DNA from: CALOBA01 sp942491465
GTDB taxonomy: Bacteria; Pseudomonadota; Gammaproteobacteria; Chromatiales; Chromatiaceae
Length of the DNA stretch: 30,249 bases
Assembly: GCA_942491465.1 (NCBI GenBank)
Contig: CALOBA010000025.1
Location: 1-30,249 of the forward strand
Direction: 5' to 3'
Shown here: one piece after another, positions 1 to 7,328 of the stretch
Layout of the letters: every line of letters begins with the position of its first letter
Position numbering within the stretch: position 1 is the first letter of the stretch
Program-made: the position numbers and the translations under genes
Notes under the pieces: model-generated
What the model was told of the DNA's origin: nothing
Seen by the model: only the letters and a program-made list of their open reading frames with translations
Databases searched by the model: none

Positions 1-638
1 AGACCGGAAAACAGGCTGACCTTACTGAACTTGCTCACCCCGGTGAGCATGGCGAAGCGGATGTGGGCGTCGGCGTCCTTGATTACCGAATAGAGATTGC
101 GCAGCCCATCGCGGATGCCCTTCGCGGTCTCGGGGCGGGTCAGGTTGTCGAGGATGGGCTTGTCGTATTCGTCCACCAGCACCACGACGCGCTGGCCGGT
201 GGCGGCGTGGGCCTTGCGGATCAGTTCGGCGAAGCAGGCTTCGATGTCAGGCTCGCTACAGGTCACACCCAGGGCGGCCTGATTGATACGCAGTTGCTCG
301 CCAATCTTACGGCCAAGCTTGTCGGGGTCTTGTACCACCCCACCGCCGAAGCTGATGCGAATCACCGGGTAGTGCATGTCCCAGTCCCAGCGATCATGCG
401 CGTACAACCCTTGAAACAGGGCCTGGTTACCCGCGAACAGCTCCGCCAAGGTATCCAGCAGCAGCGACTTGCCGAAGCGCCGCGGGCGTGACAGAAAATA
501 GTGCGTGCCCTGCTCAATCAGACGCAAGGCGAAGGCGGTCTTGTCGACGTAGTAGCAGCCATCCTCACGCAGCTTGGCGAAGGTTTGGATGCCGATGGGG
601 AGTTTCAGACGAGTCATCTGCGTGGTGCGATCTGTCAT
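1..638 (-). CDS. AAA-ATPase-like / DUF1703-type protein, N-terminal part (runs off left edge)
   Basis: The first about 212 residues of a protein of the AAA-ATPase_like (PF09820) family, which usually ends in a PD-(D/E)XK nuclease domain. Visible motifs are the opening LPIGIQTFAKLRED, YYVDKT, the nucleotide-binding RPRRFGKS, the Walker B-like VVVLVDEYDKPILDN, and LTGVSKFSKVSLFSGL at the window edge. The ATG at 638 is chosen; an ATG 24 nt further in also fits. The family is common in large paralogous sets in purple sulfur bacteria and anaerobes. Its cellular role is not established, though ATPase plus nuclease suggests nucleic-acid processing or defence. The decayed gene just upstream (924-2408) is a close paralogue. 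No frameshift is seen in the visible part; completeness cannot be judged because the C-terminus is outside the window. Confidence 0.88.
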   Translation of the reverse strand, partial: MTDRTTQMTRLKLPIGIQTFAKLREDGCYYVDKTAFALRLIEQGTHYFLSRPRRFGKSLLLDTLAELFAGNQALFQGLYAHDRWDWDMHYPVIRISFGGGVVQDPDKLGRKIGEQLRINQAALGVTCSEPDIEACFAELIRKAHAATGQRVVVLVDEYDKPILDNLTRPETAKGIRDGLRNLYSVIKDADAHIRFAMLTGVSKFSKVSLFSG

Positions 639-640
639 GA

Positions 641-923
641 CGGGTTGGTGAGCGCTGATCCGCGCAGCTCATAGTAGCCGCGTTGCGCGGGGGACAACAG
701 CCCGCGGGATCGATGCCGCGGTCATCGCGCTGATCGTACTTGCCGGTGGATCGGCCCAGCCCTGCCTAGCATGCGCGCCCGTTCTCCTGGTGCCGAGGTT
801 CTGCGACTGCGCAAGAACTACCGCTGATTGTGCGTCCGACGCCGCGCAGCGGCGCCTGGGAGCGCCGGCATCTTGCCGGCCTCGGCGCGAAGCGCCGTTA
901 TTCTGCCCTTAACCAACAAGTGC
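641..923. repeat. Non-coding gap with three successive GC-rich hairpins (REP-like)
   Basis: This gap between the two DUF1703-type genes has no convincing gene. At 841-897 three short palindromes follow each other: GCCGC-gca-GCGGC (841-853), GCCGGC-atctt-GCCGGC (864-880) and CGGCGC-gaa-GCGCCG (883-897). The middle unit, in its context GGAGCGCCGGCATCTTGCCG, resembles a short palindrome that I recall recurring between genes in many proteobacteria (from memory, not a search). No poly-T follows, so a REP-like cluster or mRNA-stabilising structure is more likely than a terminator. Confidence 0.5.
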
Positions 924-2408
924 TTATGTGCTTCTACGTAACTTCTCAAAAAGGTACCGCAAGGCTCTCCACCTCAAACCCGGCCAGGGTGCGCCGTTGA
1001 CCTTGAACTCGATCAGCCAAACCCGTCCGCGATGGCGCACGGTCAGATCGATGCGCCCGTGGCTGGTCGTGTCCTCCGGGATCAGATCGACGCCCAGCGC
1101 GGCGAAGTAACAATAGACCACCGAGGCATAGTAGCCCTCGTAGCCTGCCAGCTCGTTCTTGCGATACCAATCGTGGGGAATCGATGCGAAGAAGGCATGA
1201 AACACCGGTTCCAACGCCGTGGGATCATCGGCCTCCAGGGCGTCATACAGGGCCAGCTTGTTGCCGTCCTGGCGGTGGCCGGAGCGTGACAGGGCGGCGA
1301 GAAAGTGATCGGTCAGCGACTGGCGCACCTCCTGGTTCGGGAAGCCCAACCGATAGATGGCCGCCCCGGGCATGCCGCGCTCACCGAGGATGGTCAGATA
1401 GCCGGTCTGAAACAGCAGCGTCTCCGGCTCCATCGCATCGACATCGAAGCTGCCCAGCAAACGATCGGTGACCTCCAGGCCCTCCAGTTGCGGGGCGTCG
1501 AAGCCGCGGCGGCGCATCAGGTCGATCAGGAAGGTCGGCGTGCCGGTCTCGAACCAGTGCGGGCGCAACAGCCGGGTGTCGAGGTAGAGCAGGACATCGA
1601 AGGGATTGTAGACCCGCTCACCAAGAAAATTGTAGCCGTTGTACCAATGACGCAACTGCCCGAGATCGATCCCGTCGAGATAGGCCCCGAACACGCGCTC
1701 CAGCTCTTGCTGCGTATAGCCGCATAGCGTCGCGAACCGCGGATCGAGCGTGATGTCCTTCAGGTTGTTGAGCCCCGAGAACAGCGACACCTTCGAGAAC
1801 TTGCTCACCCCGGTCAGGAAACCGAAGCGCAGGTGCGCATCCTGGATCTTGATCACCGAGTACAGTGAGCGCAGCGCGTCACGGATCTCCCGCGCACGTT
1901 CCGGGTGCTCCAGGTTGTCGAGGATCGGCTTGTCGTACTCGTCGACCAGCACGACGACACGCTCGCCGGAATCCCGATGCAACCGGTGGATCAACTCTCT
2001 AAGCATCAGGTGCGGTTCGGCATCTTTCGAGCGCCAGTCCAAAATCCGACGGCGCTCTCGCGCAACCCGGTACGGACCGGCCGTCTCAAGCTGGTCCCGA
2101 CCACGCATGACCCCTTCGCCCAAATCGATCCGGATCACCGGCGATTTTCTGGACCAATCCCAATGCCCAGCCAGATGGAGTCCATCGAACAAGGCACGAT
2201 TGCCTGCAAAGGCCTCCGCCAACGTCGAGATCAGCAGGCTCTTGCCGAAGCGCCGCGGTCGCGACAGGAAGTAATATTTCCCCTCATCGACCATCCGCGC
2301 GATCAGCGGCGTCTTGTCGACATAGCAATGCCCCTCCTCGCGAATCCTGGCGATCGAAGACGTCGACAACGGCCTGCACCCGTCGCGCGCCCAGCAGCTG
2401 CTGACCAT
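924..2408 (-). pseudogene. Second AAA-ATPase-like / DUF1703-type gene, broken at both ends
   Basis: A paralogue of the gene at 1-638. The core is intact: EEGHCYVDKTPLIARMVDEG, RPRRFGKS, VVVLVDEYDKPILDNLEHP, a long middle domain, and the PD-(D/E)XK signature GRIDLTV...VWLIEFKV near the end. The native start (the LPIGIQ.. segment) is missing: homology begins at ARIREEG, about 2350, and everything upstream in this frame is the antisense of another gene. The first usable ATG, at 2408, lies in that foreign sequence. At the 3' end the frame leaves the family right after EFKV. The expected family tail (RTLAGFEVESLA) then appears in another frame and ends at 946, so roughly 40 codons between the EFK motif and the tail seem deleted with a frameshift. 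A product could still be made, but it would be a damaged family member. Confidence 0.8.
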
Positions 2409-2661
2409 GCTGCACAAGCTCGGCGAGCAGTGCAGGATCGACATCCTGGCCACCACCCACAACCCCGCCGTGCTCGATGCCGCGGGCCTGCCCATGCTGC
2501 CCTTCATCACCGTCGCCCACCGCGACGCGACCACCGGCGCGAGCCGCCTGACCCCGCTGGAAGACATCGGACAGCTACCCAAGTTGCTGGCCGGCGGCTC
2601 GCTGGGACAGCTCGCCACCCGGGGAAACCTGCAGGCGGCGCTGCGCGAAGGCGTGCAATGA
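2347..2661 (+). pseudogene. C-terminal fragment of an AAA (ABC/OLD-type) ATPase
   Basis: An open frame beginning at LAIEDVDNGLHPSRAQQLL, a Walker B / D-loop region, followed by ILATTHNPAVLDA, the conserved switch His of AAA_15/AAA_21-type ATPases, and about 60 tail residues. The N-terminal half with Walker A is missing. To the left the sequence turns directly into the antisense of the DUF1703-type pseudogene, so this is a truncated remnant whose 5' part was lost in a rearrangement. Its stop overlaps the start of the PIN-like gene by ATGA (2658-2661), so the two were once a translationally coupled ATPase/PIN pair. Such pairs are usually treated as toxin-antitoxin-like or defence modules; that is inference. 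Confidence 0.72.
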
Positions 2662-3161
2662 TGCGCAACGCGCTCATCTTCGATACCAGCATCCTTTGCG
2701 TCTGGCTCGGCGTACCGGGGAAGGCGACCTGCGGACCGGACGACGACCGCTGGGACCGCGCCCGCGTCACCGCGCGCCTGGAGCAGGCGGAGCACAGTGG
2801 CGATACCCTGCTCGTGCTGCCGCTGGCGTCGGTCATAGAAACCGGAAATCACATCGCCCAGGCCCGGACGGACCGTTACCGGCTCGCCTCGGCCCTGAGC
2901 GAGATCATCCGCAAGGCCGCGCGCCCGCAGCCCTTGGGCTGCCTTCGCCAATCGGCGGCGCTCTGGACCCCCGAGCGGCTGAAGACCCTCGCCGACACCT
3001 GGCCCGACCTCGCAGCGCAGGGCATTTCCCTTGCAGACACGACGATCAAGGACGCCGCCGAGTACTCGCCCAGATCGTCCCGCGGTCGGTCTCACCGGCG
3101 ACCGCGGCTTGAAGGCGCACGAGCCGATCTCGGCACCGCCCGTGCCGCGGCGGCGTCGCTG
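2658..3161 (+). pseudogene. PIN-like domain protein, frameshifted near its C-terminus
   Basis: Reads NALIFDTSILCVWLG (first PIN acid residue), VIETGNHIAQ (second) and GISLADTTIKDAAEY (third) in one frame. After about 3075 the family sequence continues in other frames: AQIVPR in the next, then GLTGDRGLKAHEP (the last PIN acid residue) in the third, ending RRRR at TGA 3159-3161. Two single-base losses, near 3075 and near 3093, explain this. The uncorrected frame runs on to 3209 with unrelated sequence. PIN-like proteins are mostly metal-dependent ribonucleases. Here it is the second gene of a broken ATPase/PIN pair and is very likely inactive unless the frameshifts are sequencing errors. Confidence 0.7.
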
Positions 3162-3241
3162 ATGGCCGTTCGGCGGGGCCGTTCGGGTCGGACCACGCTA
3201 ACATCCTGATGTATCAGATTATGCGCCCGACAATCCGGCTG

Positions 3242-3298
3242 TTTTCCGGCTTAGAGTGCCCATTTTCGGGCCAAATAGGACACTCTAAGACTGGAAAA
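3242..3298. repeat. 57-bp imperfect palindrome, possible mobile-element end remnant
   Basis: The left arm (ttttccggcttagagtgccc) and the right arm (3275-3298, ending ggacactctaagactggaaaa in inverse sense) pair over more than 20 positions with a few mismatches around a short AT-richer centre. Base composition is clearly lower in GC than the surrounding genes. It lies directly after the broken PIN-like gene and fits a fold-back remnant of a transposon end or a REP-like unit. It could be transcribed as a strong hairpin, but no poly-T tract marks it as a terminator. Confidence 0.55.
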
Positions 3299-3314
3299 TG
3301 AAATAGAAGCACGG

Positions 3315-3375
3315 CAGCAGCACGGGGTCACAGCAGCACGGGGTCAAGTCTTGGGGTCGGATCGGGGGTCTTGCA
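3315..3375. repeat. Tandem 16-bp repeat followed by GGGGTC-type repeats
   Basis: CAGCAGCACGGGGTCA occurs twice head-to-tail at 3315-3330 and 3331-3346. It is followed by GGGGTC-containing variants (ggggtcaagtcttg, ggggtcgg, gggggtcttgcatttt). GGGGTC..GTCTTGCATT strings resemble sequences that I recall flanking REP-associated transposases; that resemblance is from memory. No transposase gene is present here. Confidence 0.45.
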
Positions 3376-3422
3376 TTTTGCATCTATTAAGCGAATGAAC
3401 ATGTCCGACAAGTCCGCCAGTT

Positions 3423-3510
3423 CGTAGGCTGAGTTGAGCTTGCGAAACCCAGCATTTCAGAGGCTGCCAATGCCGCGATTGCTGGGTTTTGTACCTCAAC
3501 CCAGCCTACG
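3423..3510. repeat. 88-bp inverted-repeat element (MITE/REP-like)
   Basis: The left arm at 3423-3454 begins CGTAGGCTGAGTTGAG and ends AAACCCAGCA. The right arm at 3480-3510 begins TGCTGGGTTTTG and ends CAACCCAGCCTACG. The arms are almost fully complementary around a 25-nt loop. The motif (TAGGCTGGGTTGAG..AAACCCA) resembles a short interspersed repeat that I recall as widespread in proteobacterial intergenic DNA. It ends 66 bp before the DUF389 gene and so lies in that gene's leader or promoter region. Confidence 0.65.
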
Positions 3511-3576
3511 GGCTTGCGCAGCGCAGATCCCTGCGTCAAGCTCCTGCATCTTCGTCCGCGACCAGAAGGCCCCAGC

Positions 3577-4581
3577 ATGCGCATCGTTGAAGTCATCGCC
3601 CCGGCTCGGTACCGCAAAGAGCTGATCGGCATGGCCCGCTTTTACGGCGGGCTGGATGTCTGGTGCGGCCCCGAGAACGACGACGGCCGCCTGGGCTGTC
3701 GGATGCTGGTGCCGGACGACGCCCGCCAGCAGCTGCTCGACGCGTTGCAATCCGTGCTCGATCGCGAAGACGCGCTGCGCATCATCGTCATGCCGGTGGA
3801 TACCACGCTGCCACGGGCGGAGCCCACCGATGCGGACCGCGAGCAGCAGCAGCGCGCCCGCATCCAGTCCACCCGCGAGGAGCTCTACGAGCAGGTCGCC
3901 GGTGGCGCCAGGCTCGACGGCACCTATCTGCTGCTGGTGTTCCTGTCCACCGTGGTCGCCGCCATCGGGATGGCCGAGGACAACGTCGCCGTCATCATCG
4001 GCGCCATGGTCATCGCGCCGCTGCTCGGGCCGAACATCGCTCTGGCCTTCGCTACCTCGCTGGGGGATCGCGACCTGGCCGGGCGCTCACTGGTCACGGC
4101 CTTGGCGGGACTGGGCCTGGCGTTGGTGCTGACGTTGGCGTTGGGCCTGCTCTGGCCCGGGGAGCTGGTCAGCACCGAGGTGATGGCCCGCACCGACGTC
4201 GGCCTGGACAGCGTCGCCTTGGCGCTGGCCTCCGGCGCCGCCGCGGTGCTGTCGCTGACCACCGGGGTGTCGTCGACGCTGGTGGGCGTGATGGTCGCTG
4301 TGGCGCTGCTGCCGCCGACGGTGGCCGTTGGCGTCCTGCTCGGTACCGGCCGCTGGGAGCTGGCTGGGGGCGCGGCGCTGATGCTGGCGGTCAATGTGGT
4401 TTGCGTGCTGCTGGCGGCCAAGCTGGTCTTCCTGGCTAAGGGGGTCAGTCCGCGGGGCTGGCTCGCGCAGGACCGGGTCAAGCAGTCCCGGGCGCTGTAT
4501 ATCGGGCTATGGCTGGCGCTGCTCGGCGGGCTCATCGCCATCATCCTGGTGCGCGGCCCCCTCGCCGCCACGACCGGATAG
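3577..4581 (+). CDS. DUF389 family integral membrane protein
   Basis: A 334-residue protein. A soluble N-terminal domain (about residues 1-105, MRIVEVIAPARYRKELIGMA) is followed by a hydrophobic domain with about six membrane segments, including the family hallmark around EDNVAVIIGAMVIAPLLGPN and the later TTGVSSTLVGVMVAVALLPP. This matches the DUF389/TIGR00341 group of inner-membrane proteins, whose substrate and function are unknown. The ATG at 3577 is chosen because family similarity starts there; an upstream in-frame ATG at 3514 would add 21 residues lying partly against the inverted repeat. AGAAGG at 3565-3570 is a plausible ribosome site. It appears to be a single-gene unit, ended by the hairpin at 4672-4696 or by read-through into ppa. 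Confidence 0.88.
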   Translation: MRIVEVIAPARYRKELIGMARFYGGLDVWCGPENDDGRLGCRMLVPDDARQQLLDALQSVLDREDALRIIVMPVDTTLPRAEPTDADREQQQRARIQSTREELYEQVAGGARLDGTYLLLVFLSTVVAAIGMAEDNVAVIIGAMVIAPLLGPNIALAFATSLGDRDLAGRSLVTALAGLGLALVLTLALGLLWPGELVSTEVMARTDVGLDSVALALASGAAAVLSLTTGVSSTLVGVMVAVALLPPTVAVGVLLGTGRWELAGGAALMLAVNVVCVLLAAKLVFLAKGVSPRGWLAQDRVKQSRALYIGLWLALLGGLIAIILVRGPLAATTG

Positions 4582-4671
4582 CCGCGCCGACCCTGTCGCG
4601 TCCAATACTGATCATTCGCTTTATGACAACGCGCTGGAGCGGAGGCCGGGTTAGAATCCCCGGCACCGCTG

Positions 4672-4696
4672 AAAGGCCCCGACGGGGCCTTTTTTT
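4672..4696 (+). terminator. Intrinsic terminator or attenuator ahead of ppa
   Basis: AAAGGCCCC-gac-GGGGCCTTTTTTT is a compact GC stem with a 3-nt loop and a run of seven T. It lies about 90 nt after the DUF389 stop and 32 nt before the ppa ATG. It is a textbook rho-independent terminator for the upstream gene. If the ppa promoter lies upstream of it, it would instead act in the ppa leader. Confidence 0.85.
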
Positions 4697-4725
4697 GTTC
4701 CCTACCCGATCAGAGCCGAGGCCCC
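4674..4725 (+). promoter_or_regulatory. Possible mutually exclusive hairpins in the ppa leader
   Basis: The heptamer AGGCCCC occurs twice: in the 5' arm of the terminator (4674-4680) and over the ppa ribosome-binding site (4719-4725, in CCGAGGCCCCATCATG). The terminator's 3' arm GGGGCCT (4684-4690) can pair with either copy. Pairing with the second would break the terminator but cover the Shine-Dalgarno sequence. This is read from the sequence; a regulatory role is inferred. It may simply be chance in GC-rich DNA. Confidence 0.3.
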
Positions 4726-4728
4726 ATC

Positions 4729-5277
4729 ATGGACCTGACCCGCGTCCCCAGAGGCGACAACCTGCCCAACGAGATCAACGTCATCATCGAGATCCCGTCT
4801 CACTCCGAGCCCGTCAAGTACGAGATGGACAAGGAGACCGGCGCCATGTTCGTGGACCGCTTCATGTCCACGGCCATGTTCTACCCCTGCAACTACGGCT
4901 ATGTGCCGCATACCCTGTCGCCGGACGGCGACCCGGTGGACGTCATGGTCGCCACCCCTTACCCGCTGATCCCGGGCTCCGTGATCAAGTGCCGGCCCAT
5001 CGGCGTGCTGAAGATGACCGACGAGTCCGGCGACGACGCCAAGATCCTTGCCCTGCCCATCGACAAGCTGTTCAAGGGCTTCCGCAACATCACCAGCTTC
5101 CGTGACATGCCGCCGCACCTGCTCGACCAGATCGCCCATTTCTTCGAGCACTACAAGGACCTGGACGAGGGCAAGTGGGTGCGCATCGCCGGCTGGGGCG
5201 GTCGCGAAGAGGCCCGCGAGGAGATCATGGCCAGCGTCAAGATGTTCGATGAGGCGCCGGAGAAGCCGAAATTCTAA
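4729..5277 (+). CDS. ppa: Inorganic pyrophosphatase (family I, soluble)
   Basis: A 182-residue cytoplasmic enzyme that hydrolyses pyrophosphate to two phosphates, pulling biosynthetic reactions forward. The PPase signature DGDPVDV lies at about residues 66-72, and the family pattern GDNLPNEINVIIEIP, KYEMDK, FYPCNYGYVPHT and GFRNI is present, so metal- and substrate-binding Asp, Lys and Tyr residues appear intact. Length is normal for bacterial family I enzymes (about 175-185). The ATG at 4729 is preceded by GAGG at 4718-4721. The 3' end overlaps the convergent LutA-like gene by about 40 bp. Confidence 0.97.
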   Translation: MDLTRVPRGDNLPNEINVIIEIPSHSEPVKYEMDKETGAMFVDRFMSTAMFYPCNYGYVPHTLSPDGDPVDVMVATPYPLIPGSVIKCRPIGVLKMTDESGDDAKILALPIDKLFKGFRNITSFRDMPPHLLDQIAHFFEHYKDLDEGKWVRIAGWGGREEAREEIMASVKMFDEAPEKPKF

Positions 5278-6028
5278 GCCGGTCCCAAAGGAATTCGGCG
5301 ATGTGTCGGCTGGCATAGCCGTAGCCGGTCTTGCGTGCGCTGCCGTCGAGATTGAGCAGGCAGCCCATGTCCTGGCTCAGCAGCAGCTCGGCGCCGCTGT
5401 CGGCAATGGCCGCGGCCTTGTCGGCGGTGATGGCCGCCGACAGCGTCGGCTGCTTGACGGCAAAGGTGCCGCCGAAGCCGCAGCACTCGTGCGCATGGTC
5501 GTGCGCGACAACGGTCACCGCGGAGAGCTGGCCGAGCAGTGCCTCGGCAGCGACCACAGGTCCGGGGCCGAGGGCGCGCCGCGCGGAGCAGGAATGGTGC
5601 ATGGCGACGCGCACCGGCGGCCCCTGATCGGTCAGCTCCAGGCGCAGGATGCGGTGCAGGAAATCGCACAGTTCGACCACGCGGTCGGCCAGGGCCTCGG
5701 CCCGCGACTGGTCCGGGGTGCCGGCGAACAGGGTCGGATATTGCGTGCGCATCATCCCGGCGCAGGAGGCCGACGGCACCACCACCGGCAGTGCGTCGCG
5801 ACCCGGCCCGGTCAGCGCATCGAGCTGGGCGCGGGCGACCTGCCGTGCCTGCCCGCGCCGGCCGCTGTTGTAGGCGCTCTGGCCGCAGCAGGTCTGGGCC
5901 TGGGGGTAGTGCACCCGTACCCCGGCGTGGCGCAGCAGCCGCATCGCCGCCAGGCCGGCCTCGGGCCGAGCCAGGTCGAGCAGACAGGTGCCGTAGAACA
6001 GGCAGGCGTCGGTGCGTGTTGTGGACAA
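5237..6028 (-). CDS. LutA/YkgE-type (Fe-S)-binding CCG-domain protein
   Basis: A 263-residue protein with two cysteine-rich CCG domains: TCCGQSAYN around residues 46-53 with an upstream FYGTCLLD, and HHSCSARRALG plus ECCGFGGTFAVK around residues 181-192. This is the layout of LutA/YkgE (L-lactate utilisation) and of HdrB/GlpC-like electron-transfer subunits, where the motifs bind an iron-sulfur cluster. The usual partners lutB and lutC are not adjacent, so a role in lactate oxidation is not secure. A stop codon lies six bases upstream in frame, leaving TTG at 6028 as the only early start; GAGGA sits about 7 nt before it. The gene converges on ppa and diverges from hemE. Confidence 0.85.
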   Translation of the reverse strand: MSTTRTDACLFYGTCLLDLARPEAGLAAMRLLRHAGVRVHYPQAQTCCGQSAYNSGRRGQARQVARAQLDALTGPGRDALPVVVPSASCAGMMRTQYPTLFAGTPDQSRAEALADRVVELCDFLHRILRLELTDQGPPVRVAMHHSCSARRALGPGPVVAAEALLGQLSAVTVVAHDHAHECCGFGGTFAVKQPTLSAAITADKAAAIADSGAELLLSQDMGCLLNLDGSARKTGYGYASRHIAEFLWDRLRISASPAPHRTS

Positions 6029-6173
6029 GGGCTATCCTCGATCGGTATCGGTATCGTTACCGGCACCAGAGTCTACGCCATCCGCCCCCGACCAACACGC
6101 CGAGGCCGCCCGATGGTGTATCCTTTCCCGCCCCTGGCCCATCTACAGATAACCTCCCAGCGGATACCACCAC
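6029..6173. promoter_or_regulatory. Divergent spacer between the LutA-like gene and hemE
   Basis: This 145-bp spacer must carry promoters for both flanking genes. A short direct repeat (CGGTAT twice, about 6042-6054) lies close to the LutA-like start. TATCCT at about 6118-6123 could be a -10 element for hemE, but no matching -35 is obvious. No recognised regulator site was found. Confidence 0.3.
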
Positions 6174-7247
6174 GTGACCCAGCTCAAGAACGATACCTTC
6201 CTGCGCGCCCTGCTGCGCGAGCCCGTCGACTACACCCCGGTCTGGATGATGCGTCAGGCCGGTCGTTACCTGCCCGAGTACCGCGCCACGCGGGCCAAGG
6301 CCGGCAGTTTCATGGACCTGTGCCGCAACCCGGAGCTGGCCTGCGAGGTGACCATCCAGCCGCTGGAGCGGTTCCCGCTGGATGCGGCGATCCTGTTCTC
6401 GGACATCCTGACCATCCCCGACGCCATGGGCCTGGGGCTCTACTTCACCGAGGGCGAGGGGCCGCACTTCGAGCGCCCGGTGAAGAATGCCGCCGATGTG
6501 GACAAGCTCCCGGTGCCGGACCCGGAGGACAAGGACGGCCTGCGCTACGTGATGGACGCGGTGTCCACCATCCGCCAGGCCCTCGACGGCCGCGTGCCGC
6601 TGATCGGCTTCTCCGGCAGCCCGTGGACCCTGGCCACCTACATGGTCGAGGGCGGCGGCACCAAGAACTTCGCCAAGAGCAAGGCGATGATGTTCGACCA
6701 GCCGGAGCTGATGCACGCGCTGCTGGCCAAGGTCGCGGATACCGTCACCGCCTATCTGAACGCCCAGATCGCCCGCGGCGCCCAGGCGGCCATGGTCTTC
6801 GACACCTGGGGCGGCGCGCTGTCTCCCGGTGATTATCGCGAGTTCTCGCTGCGCTACATGGAGCGCATTGTCGACGGCCTGACCCGTGAAGCCGAAGGCC
6901 GCCGCGTCCCCGTCGTCCTGTTCACCAAGGGCGGCGGGCAATGGCTCGACCGCATGGCCGAGACCGGCTGCGACGGCCTCGGCGTGGACTGGACCACCGA
7001 CATGGGCGACGCCCGGCGCATGGTTCAGGGCAAGGTGGCGCTGCAGGGCAACCTGGACCCCTGCACCCTGTACGCGTCGCCGGATCGCATCCGGCGCGAG
7101 GTCGGCCGGGTGCTGGCCAGCTACGGTGCGGGCTCCGGGCACGTCTTCAATCTGGGCCACGGCATCCACCCCGAGGCCGACCCGGAGCATGCCGGGGCCA
7201 TGGTGGCGGCCGTGCACGAGCTGAGCCGTCCCTACCACGCGGGCTGA
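6174..7247 (+). CDS. hemE: Uroporphyrinogen III decarboxylase
   Basis: A 357-residue cytoplasmic enzyme that removes four carboxyl groups from uroporphyrinogen III to give coproporphyrinogen III, on the haem and bacteriochlorophyll route. The conserved N-terminal block MMRQAGRYLPEYR (residues 25-37), LFSDILTIPDAMG, GFSGSPWTLATYMVEGGG and the C-terminal NLGHGIHPEADPEH are all present, and the length is normal. The start is GTG at 6174 (MTQLKNDTFLRAL), which fits the family N-terminus. No frame problems are seen. The gene is followed after 81 bp by the chain-length protein, with no terminator visible between them. Confidence 0.97.
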   Translation: MTQLKNDTFLRALLREPVDYTPVWMMRQAGRYLPEYRATRAKAGSFMDLCRNPELACEVTIQPLERFPLDAAILFSDILTIPDAMGLGLYFTEGEGPHFERPVKNAADVDKLPVPDPEDKDGLRYVMDAVSTIRQALDGRVPLIGFSGSPWTLATYMVEGGGTKNFAKSKAMMFDQPELMHALLAKVADTVTAYLNAQIARGAQAAMVFDTWGGALSPGDYREFSLRYMERIVDGLTREAEGRRVPVVLFTKGGGQWLDRMAETGCDGLGVDWTTDMGDARRMVQGKVALQGNLDPCTLYASPDRIRREVGRVLASYGAGSGHVFNLGHGIHPEADPEHAGAMVAAVHELSRPYHAG

Positions 7248-7328
7248 GTCGCCGCGCCCCAGCCGCGGCTGCCTCGGGTTGCGCGACCACCGCATTCCGG
7301 GCAGCCCCATGAGCGAGACCCGCGAGCC

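Noticed and set aside
771..827. 18-residue ORF (MRARSPGAEVLRLRKNYR)
   Set aside because: It may be the tail of a lost gene, but it is too short and unrecognised to support a call.
2409..3095. Minus-strand extension of the DUF1703-type frame to a 723-residue ORF
   Set aside because: The extra N-terminal 229 residues are the antisense of the ATPase tail and the PIN-like gene, with no family resemblance.
1905..3209. 434-codon plus-strand ORF
   Set aside because: Its first 250 codons are antisense or out-of-frame to better supported genes; only the PIN-like part from 2658 is real.
4645..4668. tRNA T-arm-like hairpin (GCCGGG-TTAGAAT-CCCCGGC) upstream of ppa
   Set aside because: No acceptor, D or anticodon arms can be built around it.
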